DNA of 62,931 nucleotides from UBA8886 sp963578705. GTDB lineage: Archaea; Thermoplasmatota; Poseidoniia; MGIII; CG-Epi1. Shown one piece after another: positions 26,833-35,067 of this stretch. The notes beneath the pieces were generated by a model. It was not told the origin of the DNA. It did not search any database and worked only from the letters and a program-made list of their open reading frames with translations. The stretch lies in NCBI GenBank assembly GCA_963578705.1, contig CAUZDT010000001.1, positions 1 through 62,931 on the forward strand, written 5' to 3'. The position numbers and the translations under genes are program-made. Within the stretch, counting starts at the first letter, position 1; each line of letters starts with the position of its first letter.

Positions 26833-27825
26833 TCAGTGCCCGCGCGAAGCCATCTTCGTTTCCAGCGCTGCCTCTTCCAGGCCGTCCATCGCGCTGCCGA
26901 GGTCGCCCGAGACCCTTGCCACGACGTGAGGGTCGTCGAAGTGCGCTGTCGCTTCCACGATGGCGCGCGCGCGTTCGGCCGGGTCGTCAGACTTGAAGAT
27001 GCCCGAGCCGACGAATAGTCCATCCATCCCGAACTGCATCATCAGTGCCGCATCGGCCGGCGTCGCGATGCCGCCCGCGGTGAAGGTGACGACCGGTAGC
27101 CGCCCCAGCTTCGCAACTTCGTCCATCAGTTCGGTGACTTCCGCCTCGATTTGCGAGCGCGGCATCTCGAACGGAGTCGCACCGGATGATGAGCCGAGTT
27201 TGGTCACCACCTCGCGATCAAGTTCAAAATATTTGTCGACGACGTGGGTCGCCATCGCGGCGCGGTCGTCAGACTGCTGCACCGCCGCAATTTCGGCGTC
27301 AAGCAGCCGCGCATGGCGCATGGCTGCTACGATATTCCCCGTCCCCGCCTCGCCCTTGGTGCGAATCATGGCCGAGCCTTCCCAGACACGGCGCAGCCCC
27401 TCGCCGAGCGATGTGGCGCCGCAAACGAACGGGACGGTGAAGTTGCGCTTGATGACGTGGAAGTAGGGGTCGGCCGGCGTCAGCACTTCCGACTCGTCAA
27501 TCATGTCCACTCCGAGGGCCTCGAGCACGCGCGCTTCGGCGGTGTGGCCGATGCGGCATTTGGCCATCACTGGAATCGTGGTGCAGTCGATAATTTCGCG
27601 AATCTTCTGCGGCTCCGACATGCGCGCGACGCCGCCTTCGGCACGGATATCGGCCGGCACGCGCTCGAGCGCCATGACGGCGACGGCGCCGGCGTCCTCG
27701 GCGATGGCTGCCTGTGCAGCGTTGGTGACGTCCATGATGACGCCGCCTTTCTGCATGCGGGCGAAGCCGCGCTTAACCAGTTCAGGGCCGTGTCTCAGCG
27801 AATGCAGGTCGAGTTCGAGTGGCAT
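26833..27825 (-). CDS. pdxS: Pyridoxal 5'-phosphate synthase subunit PdxS
   Basis: A 330-residue TIM-barrel synthase that makes PLP from ribose 5-phosphate, glyceraldehyde 3-phosphate and ammonia supplied by the glutaminase PdxT. Hallmarks are GGVIMDVTNAAQAAIAEDAG, the catalytic lysine in MAKCRIGH and the loop GEAGTGNIV. The second catalytic lysine follows in TKLGSSSG, and VGSGIFKS ends the barrel. The length is slightly above the usual 290-300 because of an insert around residues 190-225. No pdxT is adjacent. ATG at 27825 follows closely after tRNA-Ala on the same strand. Confidence 0.95.
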   Translation of the reverse strand: MPLELDLHSLRHGPELVKRGFARMQKGGVIMDVTNAAQAAIAEDAGAVAVMALERVPADIRAEGGVARMSEPQKIREIIDCTTIPVMAKCRIGHTAEARVLEALGVDMIDESEVLTPADPYFHVIKRNFTVPFVCGATSLGEGLRRVWEGSAMIRTKGEAGTGNIVAAMRHARLLDAEIAAVQQSDDRAAMATHVVDKYFELDREVVTKLGSSSGATPFEMPRSQIEAEVTELMDEVAKLGRLPVVTFTAGGIATPADAALMMQFGMDGLFVGSGIFKSDDPAERARAIVEATAHFDDPHVVARVSGDLGSAMDGLEEAALETKMASRGH

Positions 27826-27838
27826 GTTATGCTCCTGG

Positions 27839-27912
27839 TGGACCGGGCGGGATTTGAACCCGCGGCCTCCGCCTTGCGAAGGCGGCGATCTTCCGGGCTG
27901 ATCTACCGGCCC
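27839..27912 (-). tRNA. tRNA-Ala (anticodon CGC)
   Basis: The acceptor stem pairs 27906-27912 with 27840-27846 and includes the G3:U70 wobble, the identity mark of tRNA-Ala. The anticodon loop TTCGCAA gives CGC, reading GCG. The T-arm (GGGTTCAAATCCC) is standard. The discriminator is A at 27839 and CCA is encoded at 27838-27836. I see no intron. Confidence 0.95.
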
Positions 27913-27958
27913 ATTCCCGGGGCGGCATTCCCTACCGGCAATAAGGTTTCACTTGTCG

Positions 27959-28762
27959 CTACGCCGCCAAGTGTTCCTGCGCCGCCTCGGCCAGCGCGTT
28001 GAAGAGCTCTTCATCATCAACCGATTCGTAGCCGCCGCCCTTGGCAAAGTGCAGGATATCCACCTCGAGCACATCCTCGCCGTCTTCGGCGGGTGACATC
28101 ACCGCATACTCTTCGCCCTCAACCTCGAGCGTGCCGTGGACCCGGAAGCGGTGTTCCCTGCCTTCGGAGTCAGTCAGCACTTCGATGTCGCCGGCATCGG
28201 GCGTTGCGGGAGCGTCTGCCGCAGCTTTGCTGCCGCCCATGAACGGAAGGCTCCAGCCACCTGCGGTGTCGGCGACGCTGATTTCGCGTCCCATCGCTTC
28301 CGACCAGCCGCTGATAATCGCTTCCTGGTCGAATCCCGAGCTGGCTTCAAGCTTGGTCCAGTTGTTGATGGCCCAGGGCGGTTTCTCGAACTTGTCGGCC
28401 AGCAGTCGCAGGAACATGCGCAGGTCGTTGGGGTTGGCGGTCCCGATTTTCAGCTGGAGATAGCAGTTACGCGGGACGCCGTAGAAGCCCTTGTATTTCT
28501 GCGCTGAAAGTCGCGCCTTGAAACCGGCGAAGCGGAACGCGGCGGTCCAGTTCATTTCGTCGAAGCCGCTCTCGCGCAGTTTCACCTTCGCTTCCGCGTC
28601 GATTTCCTGCGCACAAGTCCAGAACTGTTCGAAGAAATCGGTCAGCCAGACCAGTCCGAAAGTGCCTCGGCCAACTATTTCAAGCTGCCCCTTCAGCAGT
28701 AGCTTGCGCTTTGCCAGCGGGTGTTTCTGTCGAGGCTGCGCCAGTAATGTCACGACGTGCAT
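27959..28762 (-). CDS. Unknown N-domain with DUF1292-like C-terminal domain
   Basis: A 267-residue protein. The first about 165 residues form an unrecognised mixed alpha/beta domain rich in aromatic residues (FWTCAQEID, YKGFYGVPRNCYLQLKIG, KPPWAINNWTKL). A flexible Ala/Pro segment follows near 180-190. The last about 75 residues resemble DUF1292 (EEYAVMSPAEDGEDVLEVDIL, then YESVDDEELFNALAEAAQE). There is no signal peptide or membrane helix. ATG at 28762 begins MHVVTLLAQPRQKH; internal starts are possible. It stands alone between tRNA-Ala and the divergent dnaG. The function is unknown. Confidence 0.65.
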   Translation of the reverse strand: MHVVTLLAQPRQKHPLAKRKLLLKGQLEIVGRGTFGLVWLTDFFEQFWTCAQEIDAEAKVKLRESGFDEMNWTAAFRFAGFKARLSAQKYKGFYGVPRNCYLQLKIGTANPNDLRMFLRLLADKFEKPPWAINNWTKLEASSGFDQEAIISGWSEAMGREISVADTAGGWSLPFMGGSKAAADAPATPDAGDIEVLTDSEGREHRFRVHGTLEVEGEEYAVMSPAEDGEDVLEVDILHFAKGGGYESVDDEELFNALAEAAQEHLAA

Positions 28763-28873
28763 TGCGCCGGCAGCATGGGGCTGGATAAAATGGCTCCGTC
28801 GCGGACCGCCAGCTTTAATTAGGTCCCTGTACCGGCCGGGCCGGCCTGCGGGCCATTACGGTAATCACTTTAT

Positions 28874-28891
28874 CGACTCTCAACAAAGAGT
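28874..28891 (+). promoter_or_regulatory. Inverted repeat upstream of dnaG
   Basis: GACTCT and AGAGTC flank a six-base CAACAA centre. It lies 64 bases before the dnaG start, next to the AT-rich ACTTTATCG at 28867-28875. It could be a transcription-factor site or a leader hairpin. Confidence 0.4.
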
Positions 28892-28954
28892 CCAGGACCA
28901 GACGTTCGGACTTGTTTGAGAGGGGCTCAGGCCGCACAAGCAAAAGGTGGAAAA

Positions 28955-30262
28955 ATGACAGACCCCAACAGTAGTAAGTACGTTATCCAAGCCAGAATCA
29001 CGGCCAACGGCGTGGTTGAGCGATCCGACGTAGTCGGTGCAATCTTCGGTCAGACCGAAGGATTGCTCGGCGACGAACTGGACCTCCGGGACATGCAGAA
29101 ATCGGGCCGTATGGGCCGGATTGAAGTGGACATCAAGAGTAGCAATGGCAAGTCGATTGGCGAAATTACCATAGCCTCCAGTATGGACCAGGTGGAGACT
29201 TCGGTCTTCGCCGCCGCGCTCGAGACAGTCGAGCGCGTCGGTCCCTGCAAGGCGACCCTCAAGGTAAACACCCTCGAAGACAGCCGTGCCGGCAAGCGTG
29301 ACCAGATTATTGAGCGCGCCCGCGAGCTGCTGCTCGGCATCGTGACCGAGTCCCGCAGCGCCGGAGTCAACATTACCGACTCCGTCAGGCAGCTAATCCA
29401 GACCGATGAAATCGTCACCTATGGTGGCAAGCTCCCCGCGGGCCCCAACGTTGAGAAAAGCGACGCCATCATCCTGGTCGAGGGACGCAGCGACGTCCTG
29501 AACCTGCTGCGGCACAGCATCAAGAACGCTATCTCTGTCGAGGGGACCAATATCCCCAAGGAGATTGTCGAGCTCTGCAAGTCGCGCACCGTCACCGCTT
29601 TCGTCGATGGCGACCGCGGCGGCGAGATGATCCTGCGCGAGCTGTTCCAAGTCGCCGAGATTAATTATGTCGCGCGCGCACCAACCAACATCGAAGTCGA
29701 ACACCTCGGGCACAAGCAGATTATGAAGTGCCTGCGCGACAAGTCGACTACCGAGCTGTTCAAGGACCAGAACAAGTGGGCGCAAGATGGCAAGAAAAAG
29801 CGCTCGCGACGTGGCGGACGCAAGTCGAAGGCCAGCAAGGACACGAAAGCGCCCGCAGAGGCGCCAGCCGCTGAGCCCTCGGCAGCGGCGGAAGAGCCCG
29901 CGGCCCTGGCTGAGGCGCCTGCAGAGGAGCCAGCCGCTGAGCCAGAGGCAGTCAAGGCTGCCGCCCCCGCAGAAGCACAGGCGCTGCTCGAGCACCTTGA
30001 CGCGCTCAAGGGCAGCAAGAACGTGCGGCTGCTCTCGGGCGAGAAGCTGAGCGACGAACTCCCGATTACCAAGCTGCAGGAAAAGCTGCAGAAGAAGGGA
30101 AACAACGGCGTCACAGTACTGGTGATGGACGGTATCATCACTCAGCGGCTGGTCGACCTCGCCCCCGAGGCAGGTATCTCGACCGTCGTTGCCGAGAAGA
30201 AGGGACCACTGCCGCGGCAGCCGGTCGGCCTCTCACTCTACACCCGTAGCGACCTTAGCTAA
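28955..30262 (+). CDS. dnaG: Archaeal DnaG primase-like protein
   Basis: A 435-residue archaeal DnaG without the bacterial zinc-binding domain. The TOPRIM core (about 160-240) has IILVEGRSDVLNLL with the catalytic Glu and FVDGDRGG with the metal Asp pair. In archaea this protein associates with the RNA exosome and shows primase activity in vitro. Residues about 275-345 are a low-complexity linker: first Lys/Arg-rich, then Ala/Pro/Glu repeats longer than in most homologues. A conserved C-terminal segment follows. The start ATG 28955 is supported by a GGTGG ribosome-binding site at 28946-28950. The earlier in-frame GTG lacks one. Confidence 0.95.
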   Translation: MTDPNSSKYVIQARITANGVVERSDVVGAIFGQTEGLLGDELDLRDMQKSGRMGRIEVDIKSSNGKSIGEITIASSMDQVETSVFAAALETVERVGPCKATLKVNTLEDSRAGKRDQIIERARELLLGIVTESRSAGVNITDSVRQLIQTDEIVTYGGKLPAGPNVEKSDAIILVEGRSDVLNLLRHSIKNAISVEGTNIPKEIVELCKSRTVTAFVDGDRGGEMILRELFQVAEINYVARAPTNIEVEHLGHKQIMKCLRDKSTTELFKDQNKWAQDGKKKRSRRGGRKSKASKDTKAPAEAPAAEPSAAAEEPAALAEAPAEEPAAEPEAVKAAAPAEAQALLEHLDALKGSKNVRLLSGEKLSDELPITKLQEKLQKKGNNGVTVLVMDGIITQRLVDLAPEAGISTVVAEKKGPLPRQPVGLSLYTRSDLS

Positions 30263-30325
30263 GGCAGCCCGGCCGCTTTGGCAAATGGTTAAATCTGCCG
30301 GCAGCCGTCGCCAGTCGGCGAGAGC

Positions 30326-30553
30326 ATGGCAGATGATACCAGCATAGACGAAGAGGGCCTGCGGCGCTCAGCGCGTAGCCAGATAATTGTGGACACTATC
30401 GAGCGCAGTCTCGAGAAGATGATGTTCGTCGAAACGAACATGGCGCGCGAGATGGATTCCAAGGACCTGTTTCAGGTCAAGCGCGAAGCGGTCGCGGCGG
30501 TAGCCGAACTGCGCTACGCGCTCTCAATCCTGACCGGAAAGCTGGAAATCTGA
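30326..30553 (+). CDS. Conserved-looking 75-residue hypothetical protein
   Basis: A small, charged, mostly helical protein (IIVDTIERSLEKMMFVETNMAREM; VKREAVAAVAELRYALSILTGKL). It has no cysteines, signal or membrane segment. Its stop overlaps the pyrF start by one base (TGATG at 30551-30555). A TATA-like GTTAAATC near 30290-30297 lies about 32 bases before its ATG, so it likely heads the pyrF-ccmAB transcript. No family recognised. Confidence 0.6.
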   Translation: MADDTSIDEEGLRRSARSQIIVDTIERSLEKMMFVETNMAREMDSKDLFQVKREAVAAVAELRYALSILTGKLEI

Positions 30554-31179
30554 TGGGGTCCCGGCTGCTGCTGGCGCTGGACGAGACAGACCCGCAGCGT
30601 GCCTTTTCCGTAGCCGAAGCGGCAGCACCGCACTTGGCGGGCATCAAGGTCAACTGGCCGCTGCTGATGCAGGGCGGCTTCGAGACGGTCGCGAAGCTGG
30701 CGAAGCTGGCGCCGGTCATCTGCGACCTCAAGATAGCCGATATCCCGAACACGGCGCGCCTAATCGCCGAGGCGGCCTACGGTGCCGGCGCGGCCGGCAT
30801 CATTGCGCATGCGTTTCCCGGTGCCGGCCCGCTGCGCGCCATCCACGACGTGGCGCCCGAGCGCGACCTCTACGCCGTCATCACGATGTCGCACCCTGGC
30901 GGCGGCGAATTCTTCGACATCGCGGCGCTGGCCGCCGTCGCGCGCGACGGCGGCGCGACCGGCGTGGTTGCCCCGGCAACGCGGCCGGAAGACATCGTCG
31001 CCGTGCGGAAAGCGGTCGGCGACCTGAAAATCATCTCTCCTGGCGTCGGTGCGCAAGGGGGCGACCCGCGCGCGGCCATCACGGCTGGCGCCGACCTCAT
31101 AATCGTGGGGCGCGCCATTTACCAGGCCGACGACCCGGGCGCGGCGGCGCGGGAATTCGCCGCCGCGCTGGGCGACTAA
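30553..31179 (+). CDS. pyrF: Orotidine 5'-phosphate decarboxylase
   Basis: A 208-residue TIM-barrel enzyme that converts OMP to UMP, the last step of pyrimidine synthesis. The catalytic array is DLKIADIPNT (Asp-x-Lys-x-x-Asp) around residues 58-67. The upstream lysine in GIKVNWPLL, SPGVGAQGG and VGRAIYQADDP complete the archaeal signature. The length matches archaeal enzymes (about 210-225). It overlaps the genes on both sides by one base (TGATG and TAATG), so it is embedded in an operon whose other members are not pyrimidine genes. Confidence 0.95.
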   Translation: MGSRLLLALDETDPQRAFSVAEAAAPHLAGIKVNWPLLMQGGFETVAKLAKLAPVICDLKIADIPNTARLIAEAAYGAGAAGIIAHAFPGAGPLRAIHDVAPERDLYAVITMSHPGGGEFFDIAALAAVARDGGATGVVAPATRPEDIVAVRKAVGDLKIISPGVGAQGGDPRAAITAGADLIIVGRAIYQADDPGAAAREFAAALGD

Positions 31180-31796
31180 TGCTCGCCGTCCGCGGGCTGC
31201 AGAAGGCGTTCGGCGCGCGGCGCGTGCTGCGCGGGCTTGACCTGTCGGTCGCCGACGGCGAAGTGGTGCTGCTGCAGGGCGAGAACGGTGCCGGCAAGTC
31301 GACGCTGCTGCGCATCCTCGCGACGCTCGACCACGCCGACAGCGGCGAAGCAATGGTGGACGGCTTTCCGCTGGGAGACGGCGTCGAAGTGCGGTCGCGC
31401 ATCGGCTTTGCCGGGCATCGCCCCGGCTTCTACGGCGAGTTGAGCGGCCGCGAAAACCTTGCGTTCTGGGCGCGGCTGCACCAGCTGCCGGAGCACGAAA
31501 CCGACCTTGGCGCTACGCTCGAGCGCATCGGCCTCAAGGCGTTTGCCAATGACCGCACCTCCATCTATTCCCGGGGAATGCTGCAACGGCTGGCGCTGGC
31601 GCGCGCGTCGCTACACCGACCGACGACGCTGCTGCTCGACGAGCCGTTCGCCGCGCTCGACTCCGCCGGGCGCGAGCTGCTACGCACGCTCATTGCCGAG
31701 TGGCGCGACGATGGCCGGGCGGTGCTGGTGGTGGCGCACGGCAGCGGCCTCACGGCGGACCGCACGCTGGCGCTCGCCGACGGGGTGCTGGCGTGA
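31179..31796 (+). CDS. ccmA: ABC transporter ATPase, CcmA-like
   Basis: A 205-residue ATPase with Walker A GENGAGKST (about 37-45) and signature YSRGMLQRLALARAS in place of LSGGQ. Walker B LLLDEPFAALD and the H-loop VVAHG complete the core. The small size, the MLAVRGLQKAFGARRVLRGL start and the following CcmB-like gene match the heme-exporter ATPase of cytochrome c maturation system I, which works with CcmB and CcmC. It overlaps pyrF by one base and ccmB by four. The CcmA call rests mainly on the partner; a generic ABC-2 ATPase is the alternative. Confidence 0.82.
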   Translation: MLAVRGLQKAFGARRVLRGLDLSVADGEVVLLQGENGAGKSTLLRILATLDHADSGEAMVDGFPLGDGVEVRSRIGFAGHRPGFYGELSGRENLAFWARLHQLPEHETDLGATLERIGLKAFANDRTSIYSRGMLQRLALARASLHRPTTLLLDEPFAALDSAGRELLRTLIAEWRDDGRAVLVVAHGSGLTADRTLALADGVLA

Positions 31797-32452
31797 GCTC
31801 GCTGGCGGCGCTGGTGTGCAAGGAGCTGCGCGTCGAGTTGCGGTCGCTGCAGGGTACCGTCGCGGCGGCGATGCTGGTGCTGGCGCTGCTGCTGCTGCTG
31901 CGCTTCACGCTTACGAACGACGAAATCGCCCGCGCACGGTTGGCGCCCGCCATCCTCTGGAGCGTGCTACTCTTTGCCGGGCTCGGCCTGCTGACGCACA
32001 CCGCCTTGCGCGAAGGCGACCGCGGCACCGGCGAGATGCTGCGGCTGGCGCCGCTCCCGCGCGCGACGCTGTTCCTCGGCGCCTGGGTTGGCAACCTGCT
32101 GCTGCTCTCAGGGCTGACGCTGCTTGCTTTCGGATTTTATATACTGCTCTTTGAGAACTCATTCGGCTCCGCATGGCCCTCTGCGCTCGCAATCCTGCTG
32201 CTTTCGGCGGTCGGCGTTTCCGCCGCCGGGACGCTCACGACGCAGGCGGCAGCGCCGCTGCCCGGCGCGTGGATGCTCGGGACGCTGCTCGCCATCCCAC
32301 TGCTGCTCTTTACCGTGGTCGAAGCGTCACTGCGCGCGTTGCAGGCGCTGCTGCTCGATGACGCGGGCATTGCGACCGCGCTGACGCTGCTGCTGCTCTA
32401 CGACCTGGCATTCCTGGCGGGCGGCGCGTGGCTCAGCGAACTGGCCGACTAG
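31793..32452 (+). CDS. ccmB: CcmB-like heme exporter membrane subunit
   Basis: A 219-residue membrane protein with about six helices. It starts VSSLAALVCKELRVELRS, as in CcmB, with a following LEG/L-rich helix pair and a central GDRGTGEMLRLAPLPRATLFLG loop. It pairs with CcmA in releasing CcmE-bound heme during cytochrome c maturation. GTG 31793 overlaps the ccmA stop by four bases. No ccmC, ccmE or ccmF follows; the next gene is convergent msrB, whose stop overlaps by four bases. The other maturation genes must be elsewhere if the pathway is complete. Confidence 0.78.
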   Translation: MSSLAALVCKELRVELRSLQGTVAAAMLVLALLLLLRFTLTNDEIARARLAPAILWSVLLFAGLGLLTHTALREGDRGTGEMLRLAPLPRATLFLGAWVGNLLLLSGLTLLAFGFYILLFENSFGSAWPSALAILLLSAVGVSAAGTLTTQAAAPLPGAWMLGTLLAIPLLLFTVVEASLRALQALLLDDAGIATALTLLLLYDLAFLAGGAWLSELAD

Positions 32453-32832
32453 CGCCGCTTAAGAGATAGCGCGGCGGAGTTGATGCAAAAGCGGAGTCCG
32501 GTCGGCTCAGGTCCGTCGGGGAAGACGTGCCCCAAGTGTGACTCGCAGCCGGCGCAGACTACCTCGGTGCGGTGCACCCCGAGCGAGTCGTCCTCGCGCT
32601 CGGCGACCGCCCTGTCGGCGACCGGCGCGCTGAAGCTGGGCCAGCCGCCCCCCGAGTCGAATTTCGTTTCCGAGTCGAACAGCTCCGCGCCGCACGCTGC
32701 GCAACGGTAGCTGCCGGCGTCGTGGCAGTCCCAGTATTCGTTGGCGAAAGGCGGCTCGGTCACGCTGCAGCGGCAGACTTCGTATTGCTCCGGGCTCAGT
32801 CGCGTGCGCCATTCAGCGTCGGAAATTTTCAT
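32449..32832 (-). CDS. msrB: Peptide-methionine (R)-S-oxide reductase MsrB
   Basis: A 127-residue repair enzyme that reduces methionine R-sulfoxide. The catalytic cysteine is in GLRFCINSAAL near the C-terminus. Two zinc-binding pairs, CAAC and CAGC, stabilise the fold. The core GGGWPSF and VVCAGCESHLGHVF motifs are complete and the length is standard. No MsrA is adjacent. ATG at 32832 was used; kbl ends 23 bases upstream on the same strand, so the two may be co-transcribed. Confidence 0.95.
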   Translation of the reverse strand: MKISDAEWRTRLSPEQYEVCRCSVTEPPFANEYWDCHDAGSYRCAACGAELFDSETKFDSGGGWPSFSAPVADRAVAEREDDSLGVHRTEVVCAGCESHLGHVFPDGPEPTGLRFCINSAALSLKRR

Positions 32833-32854
32833 CGGCAGGTCGCCTTGCGGGGTT

Positions 32855-34030
32855 TCACAGCACTCCTGCTGCCTTGCCGCCCGCTTCGAAAGCGCCCAGC
32901 GCTTCGTCCAGGTCGTCGCGCACGAGCCCGGCGTTCATGATGACACGGATGCGCGCCTTGTCGCGCGCGACCATCGGGAAGACGATGGGCAGCGCGAAGA
33001 CGTCGCGCTTCAGCAGCTCCGTGCTCAGTGCCTGCGCTTGCTTGGCGGAGCCGCACATGGCAGGGATTATGGGAGTAGTGGAATCACCGGTGTCGTAGCC
33101 CAGCTGCTGCAGCCCGCTGCGGAAGTAGTCGGTATTCTTCCAGAGTTTCTCGACGTGCTGCGGCTCTTCATCGAGCACGTCCAGCGCGGCGGTGCAGGCG
33201 GCGACCGTCGCGGGCGGCGCCGACCCCGAGAGCAGGAAGGTGCGCGACTTGTTGAAGGCGTATTTTGCGAGATGCTCGCTGCCGGCGGCGAGTCCGCCGA
33301 CGACGCCGAACGCCTTGGAGAAAGTCCCCATCTCGATATCGATCTTGTCCTCGACCCCGTAGTGGACTCCGATACCGCGACCGCCGCCCAGCACACCTTC
33401 GCCGTGCGCGTCGTCGGTGTAGGTCATCGCGCCATGCTCTCCGGCGAGCGCGCAGATTTCGTCGAGCGGAGCCGTGTCGCCATCCATCGAGAAGACGCCA
33501 TCGGTGATGATGAGCCGGCGCCCCGTGTCGGGAGCCTTGCGCAGCAGGTCTTCCAGCCCACCCATGTCGTTGTGCGCGTAGATGTTGCGCGCCGCCTTCG
33601 TCAACCGCACGCCGTCAATAATCGAGCCGTGGTTCAGCTCGTCAGTAAAGAGATGGTCGCCCTTGCCCACCAGCTGCGGAATCAGCCCGGCGTTGGCGGC
33701 GAAGCCAGTCTGGTAGTAGATGGCGGCATCGCGGCGCTTGAACTCGGCGATGCGCTGCTCCAGCCGGACATGCAGGTCCATGTTGCCGGCAATCGGCCGC
33801 ACGCTGCCCGAGCCGGCACCGTGGCTGCGGACAGCCGCAATCGCGGCCTCCTTCAGCCGCGGATGGTTGCTCAGGTTCAGGTAGTTGTTCGAGCAGAGCA
33901 TCAGCCGCTCGCGCCCGCCAACCCGGCAGCGGGGCGCCGACGGGCCTTCCAGCACTGGCGGCCGCCAGTCGAGGCTCGCCGCGACCAGCGCTTCGTATTC
34001 GTCGCGCATCCAGCCCGTGGGGTCGCTCAT
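32855..34030 (-). CDS. kbl: 2-amino-3-ketobutyrate CoA ligase (glycine C-acetyltransferase)
   Basis: A 391-residue alpha-oxoamine synthase-family PLP enzyme. It splits 2-amino-3-ketobutyrate with CoA to glycine and acetyl-CoA. Signatures are SNNYLNLSNHP, GSGSVRPIAGN, DELNHGSIIDG, the cofactor Asp in DDAHGEGVLG and the Schiff-base lysine in TFSKAFGVVGG. The related enzyme BioF could give the same signatures. The four-base overlap with a threonine dehydrogenase gene upstream decides for Kbl. Confidence 0.93.
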   Translation of the reverse strand: MSDPTGWMRDEYEALVAASLDWRPPVLEGPSAPRCRVGGRERLMLCSNNYLNLSNHPRLKEAAIAAVRSHGAGSGSVRPIAGNMDLHVRLEQRIAEFKRRDAAIYYQTGFAANAGLIPQLVGKGDHLFTDELNHGSIIDGVRLTKAARNIYAHNDMGGLEDLLRKAPDTGRRLIITDGVFSMDGDTAPLDEICALAGEHGAMTYTDDAHGEGVLGGGRGIGVHYGVEDKIDIEMGTFSKAFGVVGGLAAGSEHLAKYAFNKSRTFLLSGSAPPATVAACTAALDVLDEEPQHVEKLWKNTDYFRSGLQQLGYDTGDSTTPIIPAMCGSAKQAQALSTELLKRDVFALPIVFPMVARDKARIRVIMNAGLVRDDLDEALGAFEAGGKAAGVL

Positions 34031-34992
34031 GTTTCTCCCGGACCGCGCCGCAGGTTTTCAAGCATGTCGTCGACCATCTCCTCCAGCCCGAAGTGGGGCG
34101 CCCAGCCCCACTCATCGCGCGCTGCGGAGTCGTCGACCGCGTCGGGCCACGAGTCGGCTATCGCCTGTCGCGCGTCGGGCGCGTAGCGGCATTCGAAGCC
34201 GGGGACGCGCTGCGCGATAGCGTCTGCCAGTTCGCTGGCGGAGAAGGACATCGCACCGAGATTGAAGTCGGAGTGGTGCTGCAAGGCATCGAGCGGTGCG
34301 TCCATCAGGTCGAGCGTGCCCTTGAGCGCGTCCGGCATGTACATCATCGGCAGCCGCGTTTCCAGGTTGACGAAGCATTCGTAGCTGCCGTCGCGCAACG
34401 CCCCGTGGAAGATGGCGATGGCATAGTCTGTGGTCCCGCCACCCGGGGCCGCCTGCCACGAAATGAGTCCGGGGTAGCGCACCCCGCGCACGTCGACCCC
34501 GTAGCGCTGGAAGTAGTAGTCGCAGAGGATTTCACCGGCGACCTTGGTGACGCCGTACATCGTGCTCGGGTGGAGCGGCGTCTCCTGCGGAGCCACCGCC
34601 GGCGTATCGGGGCCGAAGACCGCTATCGAGCTCGGGCAGAACAAGCGTTGCCCCCGCTCGCGGGCGACCTCGAGCACGTTGCGCAGGCCGTTGAGGTTGA
34701 CCTCGTAGCAGAGGCCGGGATTATTCTCGCCGCCGACCGAGAGGATTGCGGCGAGGTGGTAGACTGTGTCGATATCGTGCACCGCGACAGCTTGCGCGTA
34801 GCCCGTGACGTCGGTGACGTCGCCCTTCGCCGACGGGCCGCCCTCCGCGACTTCGGGCGCGAGCGGGCTGGAGCGGTACATCGCGACGACGTCCCCGGCG
34901 GGGAAGCGCTCTCGCAAGGCGAGCACCAGCTCGGTCCCGATTTGCCCTGCGGCGCCGGTCACCAGTATCCGGCGCTGTTCGCGGGTGGACAT
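34027..34992 (-). CDS. tdh: L-threonine 3-dehydrogenase (SDR type)
   Basis: A 321-residue extended short-chain dehydrogenase. The NAD motif is GAAGQIG near the N-terminus and the catalytic YxxxK is YGVTKVAGE. PSSIAVFG supplies the Ser, and RYPGLISWQAAPGGGTTDYA is the region that distinguishes SDR-type threonine dehydrogenases from sugar epimerases. It oxidises threonine to 2-amino-3-ketobutyrate, which Kbl, encoded with a four-base overlap, cleaves to glycine. ATG 34992 follows a good family start (ILVTGAAGQIG). The longer upstream frame is unlike the family. The gene is divergent from tpiA. Confidence 0.92.
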   Translation of the reverse strand: MSTREQRRILVTGAAGQIGTELVLALRERFPAGDVVAMYRSSPLAPEVAEGGPSAKGDVTDVTGYAQAVAVHDIDTVYHLAAILSVGGENNPGLCYEVNLNGLRNVLEVARERGQRLFCPSSIAVFGPDTPAVAPQETPLHPSTMYGVTKVAGEILCDYYFQRYGVDVRGVRYPGLISWQAAPGGGTTDYAIAIFHGALRDGSYECFVNLETRLPMMYMPDALKGTLDLMDAPLDALQHHSDFNLGAMSFSASELADAIAQRVPGFECRYAPDARQAIADSWPDAVDDSAARDEWGWAPHFGLEEMVDDMLENLRRGPGET

Positions 34993-35067
34993 GCGTCCGC
35001 CATTATGGCGCACTATTTTAGGCTGGAGCGCACGCAACTTCCTTTTAGCGGCCGCGCCTCGCCCTGC

